Positions 1 to 8,794 of a DNA stretch of 64,000 nt are shown here, piece after piece. Position 1 is the first letter of the stretch. The number at the start of each line of letters is the position of its first letter. The DNA lies in contig CAWKLX010000003.1 of the NCBI GenBank assembly GCA_963850605.1, forward strand, positions 558,001 to 622,000, given 5' to 3'. The notes below the pieces were generated by a model. That model saw only the letters and a program-made list of their open reading frames with translations. It did no database searches and was not told where the DNA came from. A program made the translations under genes and the position numbers. Source of the DNA: BOG-908 sp963850605. GTDB taxonomy: Bacteria > Pseudomonadota > Alphaproteobacteria > Acetobacterales > Acetobacteraceae.

Positions 1-1514
1 TGGCCAGTTTGCGATCCGAGGACGAGCCAGCGCAGGTCGCAACCTTTCTTGCGCCAGAAATCGCGCGGTTAATGTCGCAGGCAGACGACCGGCCATTTCA
101 GGTGCAAACCGGTGAGATTCCTGTCGATGCCGAACGGATTGAGGCGCGATTCGCCAGCTGGTATGAGGTGTTCCCGCGGTCGTTGAGCGACGATCCCGCC
201 CGCCACGGCACGTTCGCCGACGTTGAACGGCATCTGCCGCGCATCGCCGGAATGGGTTTCGATGTGCTGTATTTTCCGCCAATTCACCCGATCGGCAGAA
301 AGAACCGAAAGGGGCGGAACAACTCGCTGACGCCGGCGCCCGAAGACCCGGGCAGCCCCTACGCGATCGGTTCACACGAGGGCGGGCACGACGCATTGCA
401 CTCCGAACTCGGCACGCTCGAGGATTTCGCGCGTCTGCGGCAAGCGGCGGCCGAACACGGGCTGGAACTGGCAATCGATTTCGCGGTGCAGTGCTCACCC
501 GATCACCCCTGGCTCAAGCAGCATCCTGGCTGGTTCGATTGGCGGCCGGATGGCACCATTCGGTATGCTGAAAATCCCCCCAAAAAATACGAGGATATCG
601 TCAACGTCGATTTCTACGCTAAAGATGCGGTGCCGGAGTTGTGGACGGCGCTGTGCGACGTGGTGCTCTTCTGGGCCAGGCAGGGCGTGCGCCTGTTCCG
701 CGTTGATAACCCGCACACCAAGCCGTTTCCATTCTGGCAATGGCTGATCGGCACCGTGCGCGCGCAGTATCCCGATGCGGTGTTCTTGGCCGAGGCGTTT
801 ACCCGGCCAAAGGTGATGTACCGGCTGGCGAAAATCGGCTTCTCGCAATCCTACACCTACTTCACCTGGCGCAATTCAAAGCGTGAGCTGGAAGAGTATC
901 TGACCGAGCTGGATACGGAGGCGCCGCGCGACTTCTTCCGCCCGCATTTCTTCGTCAATACGCCCGATATCAACCCGGTATTCCTGCAGACCTCCGGCCG
1001 GCCCGGCTTCCTGATCCGCGCGGCGCTGGCGGCCACTCTGTCCGGTTTGTGGGGCGTCTATAATGGCTTCGAGCTCTGCGAGGCGGCTGCCGTTGCCGGC
1101 AAAGAAGAGTATCTTGATTCGGAGAAATACCAGTTGCGGGCATGGGACTGGGACCGGCCGGGCAATATCGTCGCCGAGATAACCGCGCTGAACCGCCTGC
1201 GGCGGCAGAATCCGGCACTGCAGACGCACCGCGGAGTGACGTTCCTGGTGGCACGTAACGATGCGATCCTGTTCTACGAAAAGAGCACACCGGACCGCTC
1301 CAATGTTGTTATAGTTGCGGTCAGCCTAGATCCGTTCGCTGCGCAGGAGGCCGATATCGAGATTCCGTTATGGCGTGCCAAGTTGCCCGACGATGCGAGC
1401 TTGCCGATGCAGGATTTGCTGGGCGGCAGCGTGTTCGCATGGCATGGCAAATACCAGCGCCTGCGTCTCACTCCGGAAAGCCCTTATGCCATCTGGCGTG
1501 TGCGCACGCTTTAA
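1..1514 (+). CDS. glgE: Alpha-1,4-glucan:maltose-1-phosphate maltosyltransferase (GlgE), 5' truncated by window
   Basis: A GH13 maltosyltransferase that extends cytoplasmic alpha-1,4-glucan using maltose-1-phosphate. The reading frame is open to the left edge, so the N-terminus lies outside the window. About 501 residues are visible, against roughly 650-700 for full GlgE, so the N-terminal domain is missing from view. The (beta/alpha)8 barrel is intact, with the nucleophile Asp in LFRVDNPHTKPF (about visible residue 233), the acid/base Glu in VFLAEAFTRP (about 262) and the GlgE-typical YFPPIHPIGRKNRKG segment. It is followed 26 bp later by treS-mak, the enzyme pair that supplies its maltose-1-phosphate donor, which supports the assignment strongly. 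Confidence 0.95.
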   Translation, partial: ASLRSEDEPAQVATFLAPEIARLMSQADDRPFQVQTGEIPVDAERIEARFASWYEVFPRSLSDDPARHGTFADVERHLPRIAGMGFDVLYFPPIHPIGRKNRKGRNNSLTPAPEDPGSPYAIGSHEGGHDALHSELGTLEDFARLRQAAAEHGLELAIDFAVQCSPDHPWLKQHPGWFDWRPDGTIRYAENPPKKYEDIVNVDFYAKDAVPELWTALCDVVLFWARQGVRLFRVDNPHTKPFPFWQWLIGTVRAQYPDAVFLAEAFTRPKVMYRLAKIGFSQSYTYFTWRNSKRELEEYLTELDTEAPRDFFRPHFFVNTPDINPVFLQTSGRPGFLIRAALAATLSGLWGVYNGFELCEAAAVAGKEEYLDSEKYQLRAWDWDRPGNIVAEITALNRLRRQNPALQTHRGVTFLVARNDAILFYEKSTPDRSNVVIVAVSLDPFAAQEADIEIPLWRAKLPDDASLPMQDLLGGSVFAWHGKYQRLRLTPESPYAIWRVRTL

Positions 1515-1540
1515 TACACACGATTGCAATCGGATATTCG

Positions 1541-4500
1541 ATGAACGCGCAAATACCCATGCTGCCCGCCGAAGACCCGCTCTGGTATAAGGACGCGGTG
1601 ATCTACCAGCTGCACTTGAAGTCGTTTTTCGATTTCGACAATGACGGCATCGGCGATTTCAACGGTTTGATGGACAAGCTGGATTATATAGCCGAGCTTG
1701 GCGTAACCGCCATTTGGATGTTGCCGTTCTACCCGTCACCTCGCAGGGATGACGGATACGACATCGCTGACTATCGCGGTGTGCACGCCGATTATGGCAC
1801 GCTAGCCGACGTTCGCCGGTTCATAGAAGCGGCGCATGCGCGTGGCATCCGTGTTATCGCCGAGTTGGTCATCAATCACACCAGCGACCAGCACCCATGG
1901 TTCCAGCGCGCGCGCCGCGCGCCCGCGGGCTCACCGGAGCGCGATTTTTACGTGTGGTCCGATGACGACGACAAATATCCGGGGACCAGAGTTATCTTTC
2001 TCGATACCGAGAAGTCCAACTGGACGTGGGACGACGAAGCGCAGGCGTATTTCTGGCACCGCTTCTACTCGCATCAGCCGGACCTGAATTTCGATAACCC
2101 CGCCGTCCTCGAGGAAGTGCTGTCCGTCATGCGCTTTTGGCTGGACATGGGCATAGACGGCCTGCGGCTGGATGCGGTACCATACCTCGTGGAGCGTGAA
2201 GGCACCAACAACGAGAATCTGCCCGAAACGCACGACATCCTGAAGCGCATCCGTGCCGAACTGGACGTGCACGCACCTGGACGCATGCTGCTGGCGGAAG
2301 CCAACCAGTGGCCAGAAGACGCCCAGCAGTATTTCGGTGACGGCGACGAATGCCACATGTCATTTCACTTTCCCTTGATGCCGCGGATGTACATGGCCAT
2401 TGCGCGTGAAGACCGTTTTCCGATCACCGACATCATGCGCCAGACACCGGCAATTCCCCCCAACTGCCAATGGGCGATCTTCCTGCGCAACCATGACGAG
2501 TTGACCTTGGAGATGGTGACGAGCGCCGAACGTGATTATCTATGGGAGACATACGCCAGCGATCGCCGCGCCCGTATCAATCTCGGAATACGTCGCCGCC
2601 TGGCACCGCTGCTGGAGCGCGACCGGCGTCGAATTGAGCTGATGAATGGTCTGCTGCTGTCCATGCCGGGTACGCCGGTGATCTATTATGGCGACGAGAT
2701 CGGCATGGGTGACAATATCCACCTCGGCGATCGCGACGGTGTGCGTACTCCCATGCAATGGTCAGTAGATCGCAATGGCGGGTTCTCGCGCGCTGATCCG
2801 GCCGCACTGGTTTTGCCGCCAATCATGGACCCGATTTACGGTTTTCCCGCCGTCAATGTTGAAAGCCAGTCGCGAGACCGGCATTCGCTGTTGAACTGGA
2901 TGCGCACGATGCTCGCCGTGCGGCGGCAACACCGTGCGTTCGGCCGCGGCACACAACGTTTCCTATATCCGGGCAACAGAAAAATCCTTGCCTATGTGCG
3001 CGAACTGACGGATGAGGGCGGGGAAGAGGTTCTGTTGTGCGTTAGTAATTTGTCCCGCACCGCACAGGCGGTTGAGCTTGACCTGTCGCAATACACTGGA
3101 CGTACGCCGGTTGATCTAATTGGTGGTGAGGCATTTCCCTCCATTGGCCAGCTTACCTATCTGCTGACATTGCCGCCCTACGCCTTCTACTGGTTTGCGC
3201 TGACAACGGAGCGCGCGGTGACCGCCCAAGCGCCCGAACCGCTGCCGGAATACGCGACAATCGTGGTCCGGCGTGACTTGGCGGAGGTGCTGCAACCGAC
3301 CGGCCGGGCGATCCTGGAGCGCGAGGCGCTTCCGGCTTACATACAGAAGCGTCGGTGGTTCGGTTCGAAGGGTGAGAAGGTTGCCAGCGTGCGTCTGGCC
3401 TATGCGGTGCAACTTGGTGAAGGGCTGCGTGCCTCATTGCTAAGCGAGATCGAGGTCGCTGTCGGGGATCGAACGGAACACTATGTCTTGCCGCTCGGCA
3501 TTTGTCGAGACGATCACACCAGCGGGCCGATTGCGCAGGCACTGGCGTTGACGCGCATTCGCCGCGGTGCAGAGGTCGGATATCTGACCGACGCCTTCGC
3601 TCTGGACGCATTCACCCGCAGCACGCTGGAGGCAATGCGCGCGGAACGTGCGTTGCCGATCGCGGGAGGTCGTGTGCAGTTCAGCAAATTGTCGTCACTG
3701 GATGAGGTTCATCTGCCGGACGATGCGCCGATACACCGGCTATCGGCCGAGCAGTCCAACAGCTCGCTCATCGTGGGGGAGAGCGTGGTCTTGAAGATCG
3801 TGCGTAAGGTGCTCGCGGGCCGTCATCCCGAGGCGGAGATGACCGGCTATCTGACCGAACGCGGATTTGCGAACATCGCGCCTCTGCTTGGGGAAGTCGT
3901 TCGATACGATGATGGTGGCACCCCGCACACGATCATGCTGGCGCAAGGCTATGTACACAACCAGGGTGACGCTTGGAGCTGGACGCTCGATTACGTCAAG
4001 CGCGTAGCCGCCGAGATTGCGGCTGAAGATGATGCAGCGGCGTTCGAGGATGCGCTTGGCGGATTTCTTACTCTGGCCGCTGCCATTGGCCGTAGGCTGG
4101 CGGAAATGCACGCGGTGCTGGCGTTGCCGACCGACCGGCCAGACTTCGCGCCCGAGCCAGTCGGTGAGCCTGAAGCGGAGATTTGGGCGGATGGTGTGGT
4201 TGAGCAGATTGACTTGGCCGTGCAGGCCGTACAACGCGTGAGCGATTGGCCGGACGACGCCACGCGTATATCCGCCGACGCGTTCCTGGTCATGGCGGAT
4301 GAACTGCGCGCGGCTGCACGGCAATCGGCACGTTCGGCCGCGGGTTTCGCAACCCAGATGCGGGTGCACGGCGACTTCCATCTGGGTCAGGTATTGGTGA
4401 CACCTGGCGATGCGACGCTCATCGACTTCGAGGGTGAGCCGGCAAAGACAATGGCACAGCGACGCGCGAAATCCTCCCCGCTGCGCGATGTCGCGGGACT

Positions 4501-4852
4501 GTTGCGCTCGTTCGACTATGCGGCCGCCAGCGCGTTGGCGGCCCGCGCACCGGGATCGGAGCAATGGGGAGAGCGGCAAGCGATGCTGGTGGAGCAATTC
4601 CGGCAGTCGGCGGGCCGTGCCTTTGCACAGGCGTATCGCGCGGTGCTGCACGCGACGCCCGACCCTTGGGTGCGGCCTGACATGGAGGAGAAGCTGCTTT
4701 ATCTCTTCCTGCTCGAAAAGGCGGCGTACCAGGTGCGTTACGAGGCGACGAATCGGCCGGCCTGGATCGGTATACCGCTGGCCGGTATCGCGCGAATTGC
4801 GGCCGCGTTGAGAGCGCAGGGCCCGAATACGCGGGGATCGGGTAATGTCTGA
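1541..4852 (+). CDS. treS: Trehalose synthase / maltokinase fusion (TreS-Mak)
   Basis: A bifunctional protein of 1103 residues. The N-terminal GH13 domain (about 10-560) is trehalose synthase, interconverting trehalose and maltose. It has the nucleophile in GLRLDAVPYL (D211) and the acid/base Glu in LLAEANQWP (E253). The C-terminal part (about 580-1100) is maltokinase, with the typical QKRRWFGSKG entry motif, the kinase catalytic loop MRVHGDFHLGQ and the metal-binding IDFEGEP. It makes maltose-1-phosphate for the upstream GlgE. The ATG at 1541 is chosen because the protein then begins like other TreS proteins (EDPLWYKDAVIYQ); the open frame upstream to 1370 overlaps glgE and is not homologous. 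The 3' end overlaps glgB by 8 bp, indicating a translationally coupled operon. Confidence 0.95.
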   Translation: MNAQIPMLPAEDPLWYKDAVIYQLHLKSFFDFDNDGIGDFNGLMDKLDYIAELGVTAIWMLPFYPSPRRDDGYDIADYRGVHADYGTLADVRRFIEAAHARGIRVIAELVINHTSDQHPWFQRARRAPAGSPERDFYVWSDDDDKYPGTRVIFLDTEKSNWTWDDEAQAYFWHRFYSHQPDLNFDNPAVLEEVLSVMRFWLDMGIDGLRLDAVPYLVEREGTNNENLPETHDILKRIRAELDVHAPGRMLLAEANQWPEDAQQYFGDGDECHMSFHFPLMPRMYMAIAREDRFPITDIMRQTPAIPPNCQWAIFLRNHDELTLEMVTSAERDYLWETYASDRRARINLGIRRRLAPLLERDRRRIELMNGLLLSMPGTPVIYYGDEIGMGDNIHLGDRDGVRTPMQWSVDRNGGFSRADPAALVLPPIMDPIYGFPAVNVESQSRDRHSLLNWMRTMLAVRRQHRAFGRGTQRFLYPGNRKILAYVRELTDEGGEEVLLCVSNLSRTAQAVELDLSQYTGRTPVDLIGGEAFPSIGQLTYLLTLPPYAFYWFALTTERAVTAQAPEPLPEYATIVVRRDLAEVLQPTGRAILEREALPAYIQKRRWFGSKGEKVASVRLAYAVQLGEGLRASLLSEIEVAVGDRTEHYVLPLGICRDDHTSGPIAQALALTRIRRGAEVGYLTDAFALDAFTRSTLEAMRAERALPIAGGRVQFSKLSSLDEVHLPDDAPIHRLSAEQSNSSLIVGESVVLKIVRKVLAGRHPEAEMTGYLTERGFANIAPLLGEVVRYDDGGTPHTIMLAQGYVHNQGDAWSWTLDYVKRVAAEIAAEDDAAAFEDALGGFLTLAAAIGRRLAEMHAVLALPTDRPDFAPEPVGEPEAEIWADGVVEQIDLAVQAVQRVSDWPDDATRISADAFLVMADELRAAARQSARSAAGFATQMRVHGDFHLGQVLVTPGDATLIDFEGEPAKTMAQRRAKSSPLRDVAGLLRSFDYAAASALAARAPGSEQWGERQAMLVEQFRQSAGRAFAQAYRAVLHATPDPWVRPDMEEKLLYLFLLEKAAYQVRYEATNRPAWIGIPLAGIARIAAALRAQGPNTRGSGNV

Positions 4853-7028
4853 CCATCTGCCTGATCAAGGCGCTATCGAAGCCGTGGTGCATGCGCGCCA
4901 TGGCGATCCGTTCGCCCTGCTGGGGCCGCATCGCGCAGCCACGGGCACCGCAATTCGTGCCTTCATTCCAGATGCCGAAGCAGTAGACGTCGTTGCACGC
5001 GACACGGGTATGGTGCTCGCGCCTTTATCCCGCGCGCACGATGCGGGATTTTGGAGTGGCCTATTGTCGCACTTAGTGCCTTACCGTTTTCGCATTACGA
5101 GCAAGGCCGGCGTGCGTGAGACCGAGGATCCTTATAGCTTCCCGCCGCTGCTCGGCGACATCGATATCTATTTGTTGGGGGAGGGCCGGCATCGCGATCT
5201 CAGCCAGGCGCTCGGCGCCCACGTCGTCGAAATGGATGGTGTGCGCGGTACGCGTTTCGCGGTTTGGGCGCCCAATGCACGCCGTGTCTCCGTCGTGGGC
5301 ACCTTTAACAGTTGGGACGGCCGACGTCACCCGATGCGCCTGCGCCAAGGTGCGGGCGTGTGGGAGATTTTCATACCACGTGTTGGGGACGGCGAAATCT
5401 ACAAATACGAGATTATGGGGCCGGATGGGAGCGTGCTGCCGCTCAAGGCCGATCCGGTGGCGCAGGCAACCGAACGTCCTCCCGCGACCGGCTCCGTCGT
5501 CCCAAGCCCGCTCCAGCCGGTCTGGACGGATGCCGAATGGATTGCTGGCCGTGCGGCGCGCCAGGCGCGGGACGCGCCGATGTCGATCTACGAGATGCAC
5601 GCGATGTCCTGGATGCCTCAATCCGGCCAGGAGGATTTTTCATGGGATGATTTGGCCGACAGGTTGGTCCCTTACGTGCAGCAGCTCGGTTTCACTCATG
5701 TCGAGCTGATGCCCATCATGGAGCATCCATTCGGCGGGTCCTGGGGCTATCAGCCGCTGGCGCAATTCGCACCCACTGCGCGGCTTGGGGATCCGTCGGG
5801 CTTCGCGCGCTTCGTCGATCGCTGCCACGCGGCCGGCGTGGGCGTCATCCTAGATTGGGTGCCGGCGCATTTTCCCAGCGATGCGCACGGCTTGGCGCGC
5901 TTCGATGGCACGCCACTCTACGAGCACGCCGATCCGCGCGAGGGGTTCCATCTGGACTGGAACACATACATCTATAATCATGGTCGGAACGAGGTTCGCG
6001 CCTTTCTGATCGGCAGCGCGTTGTATTGGATCGAGCATTTTCACGTTGATGCCATCCGCGTCGATGCCGTGGCGTCCATGCTCTACCGCGACTACAGCAG
6101 GCCCGCCGGCGAATGGGTGCCCAACAAATACGGCGGGCGAGAGAACCTGGAAGTCATCGAGTTCTTCCACGAGCTCGCGCGTGCACTCGCCGATCGCGTC
6201 CCCGGCGCGGTGATGATCGCGGAGGAGTCCACAGCCTTTCCCAAAGTATCGTGGCCGGTGTCCGAGGGCGGCCTCGGGTTCGACTATAAATGGAACATGG
6301 GCTGGATGCACGATACGCTGCATTACATGGAGGAGCAGCCGATCTACCGCCGTTGGCACCACGGCGAAATCACCTTCGGCTTGGTCTATGCATTTTCGGA
6401 AAACTTCGTCTTGCCGCTATCGCATGACGAGGTAGTGTACGGGAAAGGGTCGCTGATTCGCAAGATGCCTGGCGACGATTGGCAGAAGTTCGCGAACCTG
6501 CGCGCCTATTTCGGTTTCATGTGGACACATCCAGGACGCAAACTGCTGTTCATGGGCGGGGAAATCGCCCAGTGGCGCGAGTGGAACCATGATGCAGGGC
6601 TGGACTGGTTCTTGCTCGATAGCCCGTCACATCGCGGCATGCAAACCTTAATCGGCGATTTGAACATCGCCTATCGCGCGAACCCGGCGCTCCACGTGCG
6701 TGACAGCGACCCTGGGGGGTTTCGCTGGATGGTGATGGATGACGCGGGCCAGAGCGTATACGCTTATCTCCGGCTCGGCGGCCAGGGTGATGCGCCAGTC
6801 CTGGTTGTCTGCAACTTTACGCCACTCCCACGCTACGACTATCGGATCGGCGTGCCAATCGGCGGTGCCTGGCGGGAAATCGTGAACACCGATGCGGCAA
6901 TCTACGGCGGATCCAATGTCGGCAATAACGGAGGGGTTCATGCCGGGTCGTCAACATCTCACGATTTACCGGCTTCCGTGGTGCTGACCCTGCCACCGTT
7001 GGCCACGATCGTTTTGCGGGCGGGTTGA
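4845..7028 (+). CDS. glgB: 1,4-alpha-glucan branching enzyme
   Basis: Introduces alpha-1,6 branches into the glucan made by GlgE. The 727 residues match a full-length two-N-domain GlgB: a first N-domain (about 1-115), a CBM48-like domain (about 125-225, RFAVWAPNARRVSVVG), then the GH13 catalytic barrel and C-terminal beta domain. Catalytic residues are visible in DAIRVDAVASML (nucleophile D407), MIAEESTAFP (acid/base E460) and LPLSHDEVV (transition-state Asp). It overlaps treS-mak by 8 bp upstream, and its stop codon nearly abuts treZ. Its place between maltosyltransferase and trehalose-release genes fits a GlgE-type glycogen route. Confidence 0.95.
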   Translation: MSDHLPDQGAIEAVVHARHGDPFALLGPHRAATGTAIRAFIPDAEAVDVVARDTGMVLAPLSRAHDAGFWSGLLSHLVPYRFRITSKAGVRETEDPYSFPPLLGDIDIYLLGEGRHRDLSQALGAHVVEMDGVRGTRFAVWAPNARRVSVVGTFNSWDGRRHPMRLRQGAGVWEIFIPRVGDGEIYKYEIMGPDGSVLPLKADPVAQATERPPATGSVVPSPLQPVWTDAEWIAGRAARQARDAPMSIYEMHAMSWMPQSGQEDFSWDDLADRLVPYVQQLGFTHVELMPIMEHPFGGSWGYQPLAQFAPTARLGDPSGFARFVDRCHAAGVGVILDWVPAHFPSDAHGLARFDGTPLYEHADPREGFHLDWNTYIYNHGRNEVRAFLIGSALYWIEHFHVDAIRVDAVASMLYRDYSRPAGEWVPNKYGGRENLEVIEFFHELARALADRVPGAVMIAEESTAFPKVSWPVSEGGLGFDYKWNMGWMHDTLHYMEEQPIYRRWHHGEITFGLVYAFSENFVLPLSHDEVVYGKGSLIRKMPGDDWQKFANLRAYFGFMWTHPGRKLLFMGGEIAQWREWNHDAGLDWFLLDSPSHRGMQTLIGDLNIAYRANPALHVRDSDPGGFRWMVMDDAGQSVYAYLRLGGQGDAPVLVVCNFTPLPRYDYRIGVPIGGAWREIVNTDAAIYGGSNVGNNGGVHAGSSTSHDLPASVVLTLPPLATIVLRAG

Positions 7029-7033
7029 ACACG

Positions 7034-8794
7034 ATGGATGATGTGTCAGCGAAACAGGTGCAGGATCTGAGACACGGGCCGTGGCTGCTGGGCGGCGGCC
7101 GCGCGCTCTTTCGTCTGTGGGCTCCCTCGGTCGCGAGTGTGGCCCTTCGCTTGAGCGGCGCGGACACACCGATGCGCAAGGCCGGGCATGGCTGGTTCGA
7201 GCTCGACGCGCAGGCATCAGCTGGAACGGAATACAGCTTCGTTCTGCCAGACGGCCTTGTGGTGCCGGACCCGGCGTCCCGTGCCCAAGCCGATGATGTA
7301 CACGGCCCGAGCGTCGTCGTCGATCCGGCGGCCTACGCTTGGCATGCGACCAAATGGGCAGGCCGGCCATGGCACGAAGCGGTCATCTACGAACTGCATC
7401 CAGGCACAATGGGCGGCTTCGACGGCATCCGCGCCAAGCTGGGGGAACTGGCCGAGCTTGGGGTGACCGCAATCGAGCTGATGCCGATTGCCGATTTCCC
7501 CGGCACTCATAATTGGGGTTACGACGGTGTGCTGCCATTCGCACCGGATCGCGCCTACGGCACACCCGATCAGCTGCGCGCTCTGGTGGACGCCGCGCAC
7601 GCGTGCGGGCTGATGGTGTTTCTTGACGTGGTCTACAACCATTTCGGGCCAGACGGCGCGTATCTTCACGCCTATGCCAAGGAGTTCTTCGACGAGGGCG
7701 TACACACGCCTTGGGGCGCGGCGATCGATTTCAAACGGCCCGAGGTGCGTGCTTTTTTCATCCAGAATGCGCTGATGTGGGTCAATGAGTATCGCATTGA
7801 TGGCCTGCGCTTCGACGCAGTACACGCTATCTCACCTGGCAGCTTTCTGGCGGACATGGCGGCCGCCATTCGCGCCGGCGCGGACCATCCCGTTCACCTT
7901 GTGCTGGAACACGAGGGCAATAGATCCTCCCTGCTGCACGGTCCTGCGCAAAACCTGTTCGATGCGCAGTGGGCCGATGACTGGCACCACTGCCTGCACG
8001 TGCTGCTCACAGGCGAGAGCGAAGGCTATTACGAAAGCTTTCAAGATCCGGCTGAACAGCTCGCGCGCGCCATGTCGGAGGGCTTCGTATTCCAGGGCGA
8101 GGTCTCACCGCATCACAAGGCGCCGCGTGGCGAACCCTCCGCCGATCTGCCCAGCACCGCCTTCGTCATTTGCTTGCAGAATCACGACCAGATCGGCAAC
8201 CGGGCGATGGGCGAGAGGCTAACGCAACTGGCCGACCCGCAGGCCCTGCGTGCGGCCACGGCGCTTCTGCTTCTGTCGCCCAACATCCCGCTGCTATTCA
8301 TGGGGGAGGAGTTTGGCGCGAAAACCCCGTTCCTGTTCTTTACTGACCACAACGAGGAGCTGGCAAAACTGGTACGCGAAGGACGGCGCCGTGAATTCGC
8401 GCATTTTGCCGCTTTCCAGGACCCCGAGCGCCGCGCTCAGATCCCAGATCCCAACGCGCCCACCACGTTCGAGGCCTCGTCACCCATGCCGGGCTCCGAT
8501 AGTGACTCCGTGCTTGACCTGCACCGCCGCCTGCTGGCTCTCCGGCACAACCGTATTGTGCCCGGCATCCCAGGCTGCCGCAGCACCGGCGCGCGCGCTC
8601 TGGGCCCGGCTGCGGTGTGTGGCGCGTGGCGCTTGGGCGACGGCACGCTGCTCACTCTGGCGGCTAATTTCGGGCCACAGGCGATCCCGTGGGAGGCACC
8701 TGCCGGCGAAATGGTGTTCAGCAGCGGCATAGCTTCCACGGCCGATACGCTGCCCCCCCGCACAACCTTGGCCTTTCTGGCGCCCGTGGCATGA
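7034..8794 (+). CDS. treZ: Malto-oligosyltrehalose trehalohydrolase
   Basis: A GH13 enzyme that releases trehalose from maltooligosyl-trehalose made by TreY. About 586 residues, the usual size. The N-terminal beta domain (FRLWAPSVASVALR) is followed by the barrel with YELHPGTMGGFDG, the nucleophile in DGLRFDAVHAI, the acid/base Glu in LVLEHEGN and the SQNHDQIGN-like CLQNHDQIGN motif. Two starts are possible: ATG at 7034, 6 bp after the glgB stop, or an in-frame TTG at 7025 that overlaps that stop. I prefer the ATG. The stop overlaps the malQ start as ATGA. treY, its partner, lies one gene downstream. Confidence 0.93.
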   Translation: MDDVSAKQVQDLRHGPWLLGGGRALFRLWAPSVASVALRLSGADTPMRKAGHGWFELDAQASAGTEYSFVLPDGLVVPDPASRAQADDVHGPSVVVDPAAYAWHATKWAGRPWHEAVIYELHPGTMGGFDGIRAKLGELAELGVTAIELMPIADFPGTHNWGYDGVLPFAPDRAYGTPDQLRALVDAAHACGLMVFLDVVYNHFGPDGAYLHAYAKEFFDEGVHTPWGAAIDFKRPEVRAFFIQNALMWVNEYRIDGLRFDAVHAISPGSFLADMAAAIRAGADHPVHLVLEHEGNRSSLLHGPAQNLFDAQWADDWHHCLHVLLTGESEGYYESFQDPAEQLARAMSEGFVFQGEVSPHHKAPRGEPSADLPSTAFVICLQNHDQIGNRAMGERLTQLADPQALRAATALLLLSPNIPLLFMGEEFGAKTPFLFFTDHNEELAKLVREGRRREFAHFAAFQDPERRAQIPDPNAPTTFEASSPMPGSDSDSVLDLHRRLLALRHNRIVPGIPGCRSTGARALGPAAVCGAWRLGDGTLLTLAANFGPQAIPWEAPAGEMVFSSGIASTADTLPPRTTLAFLAPVA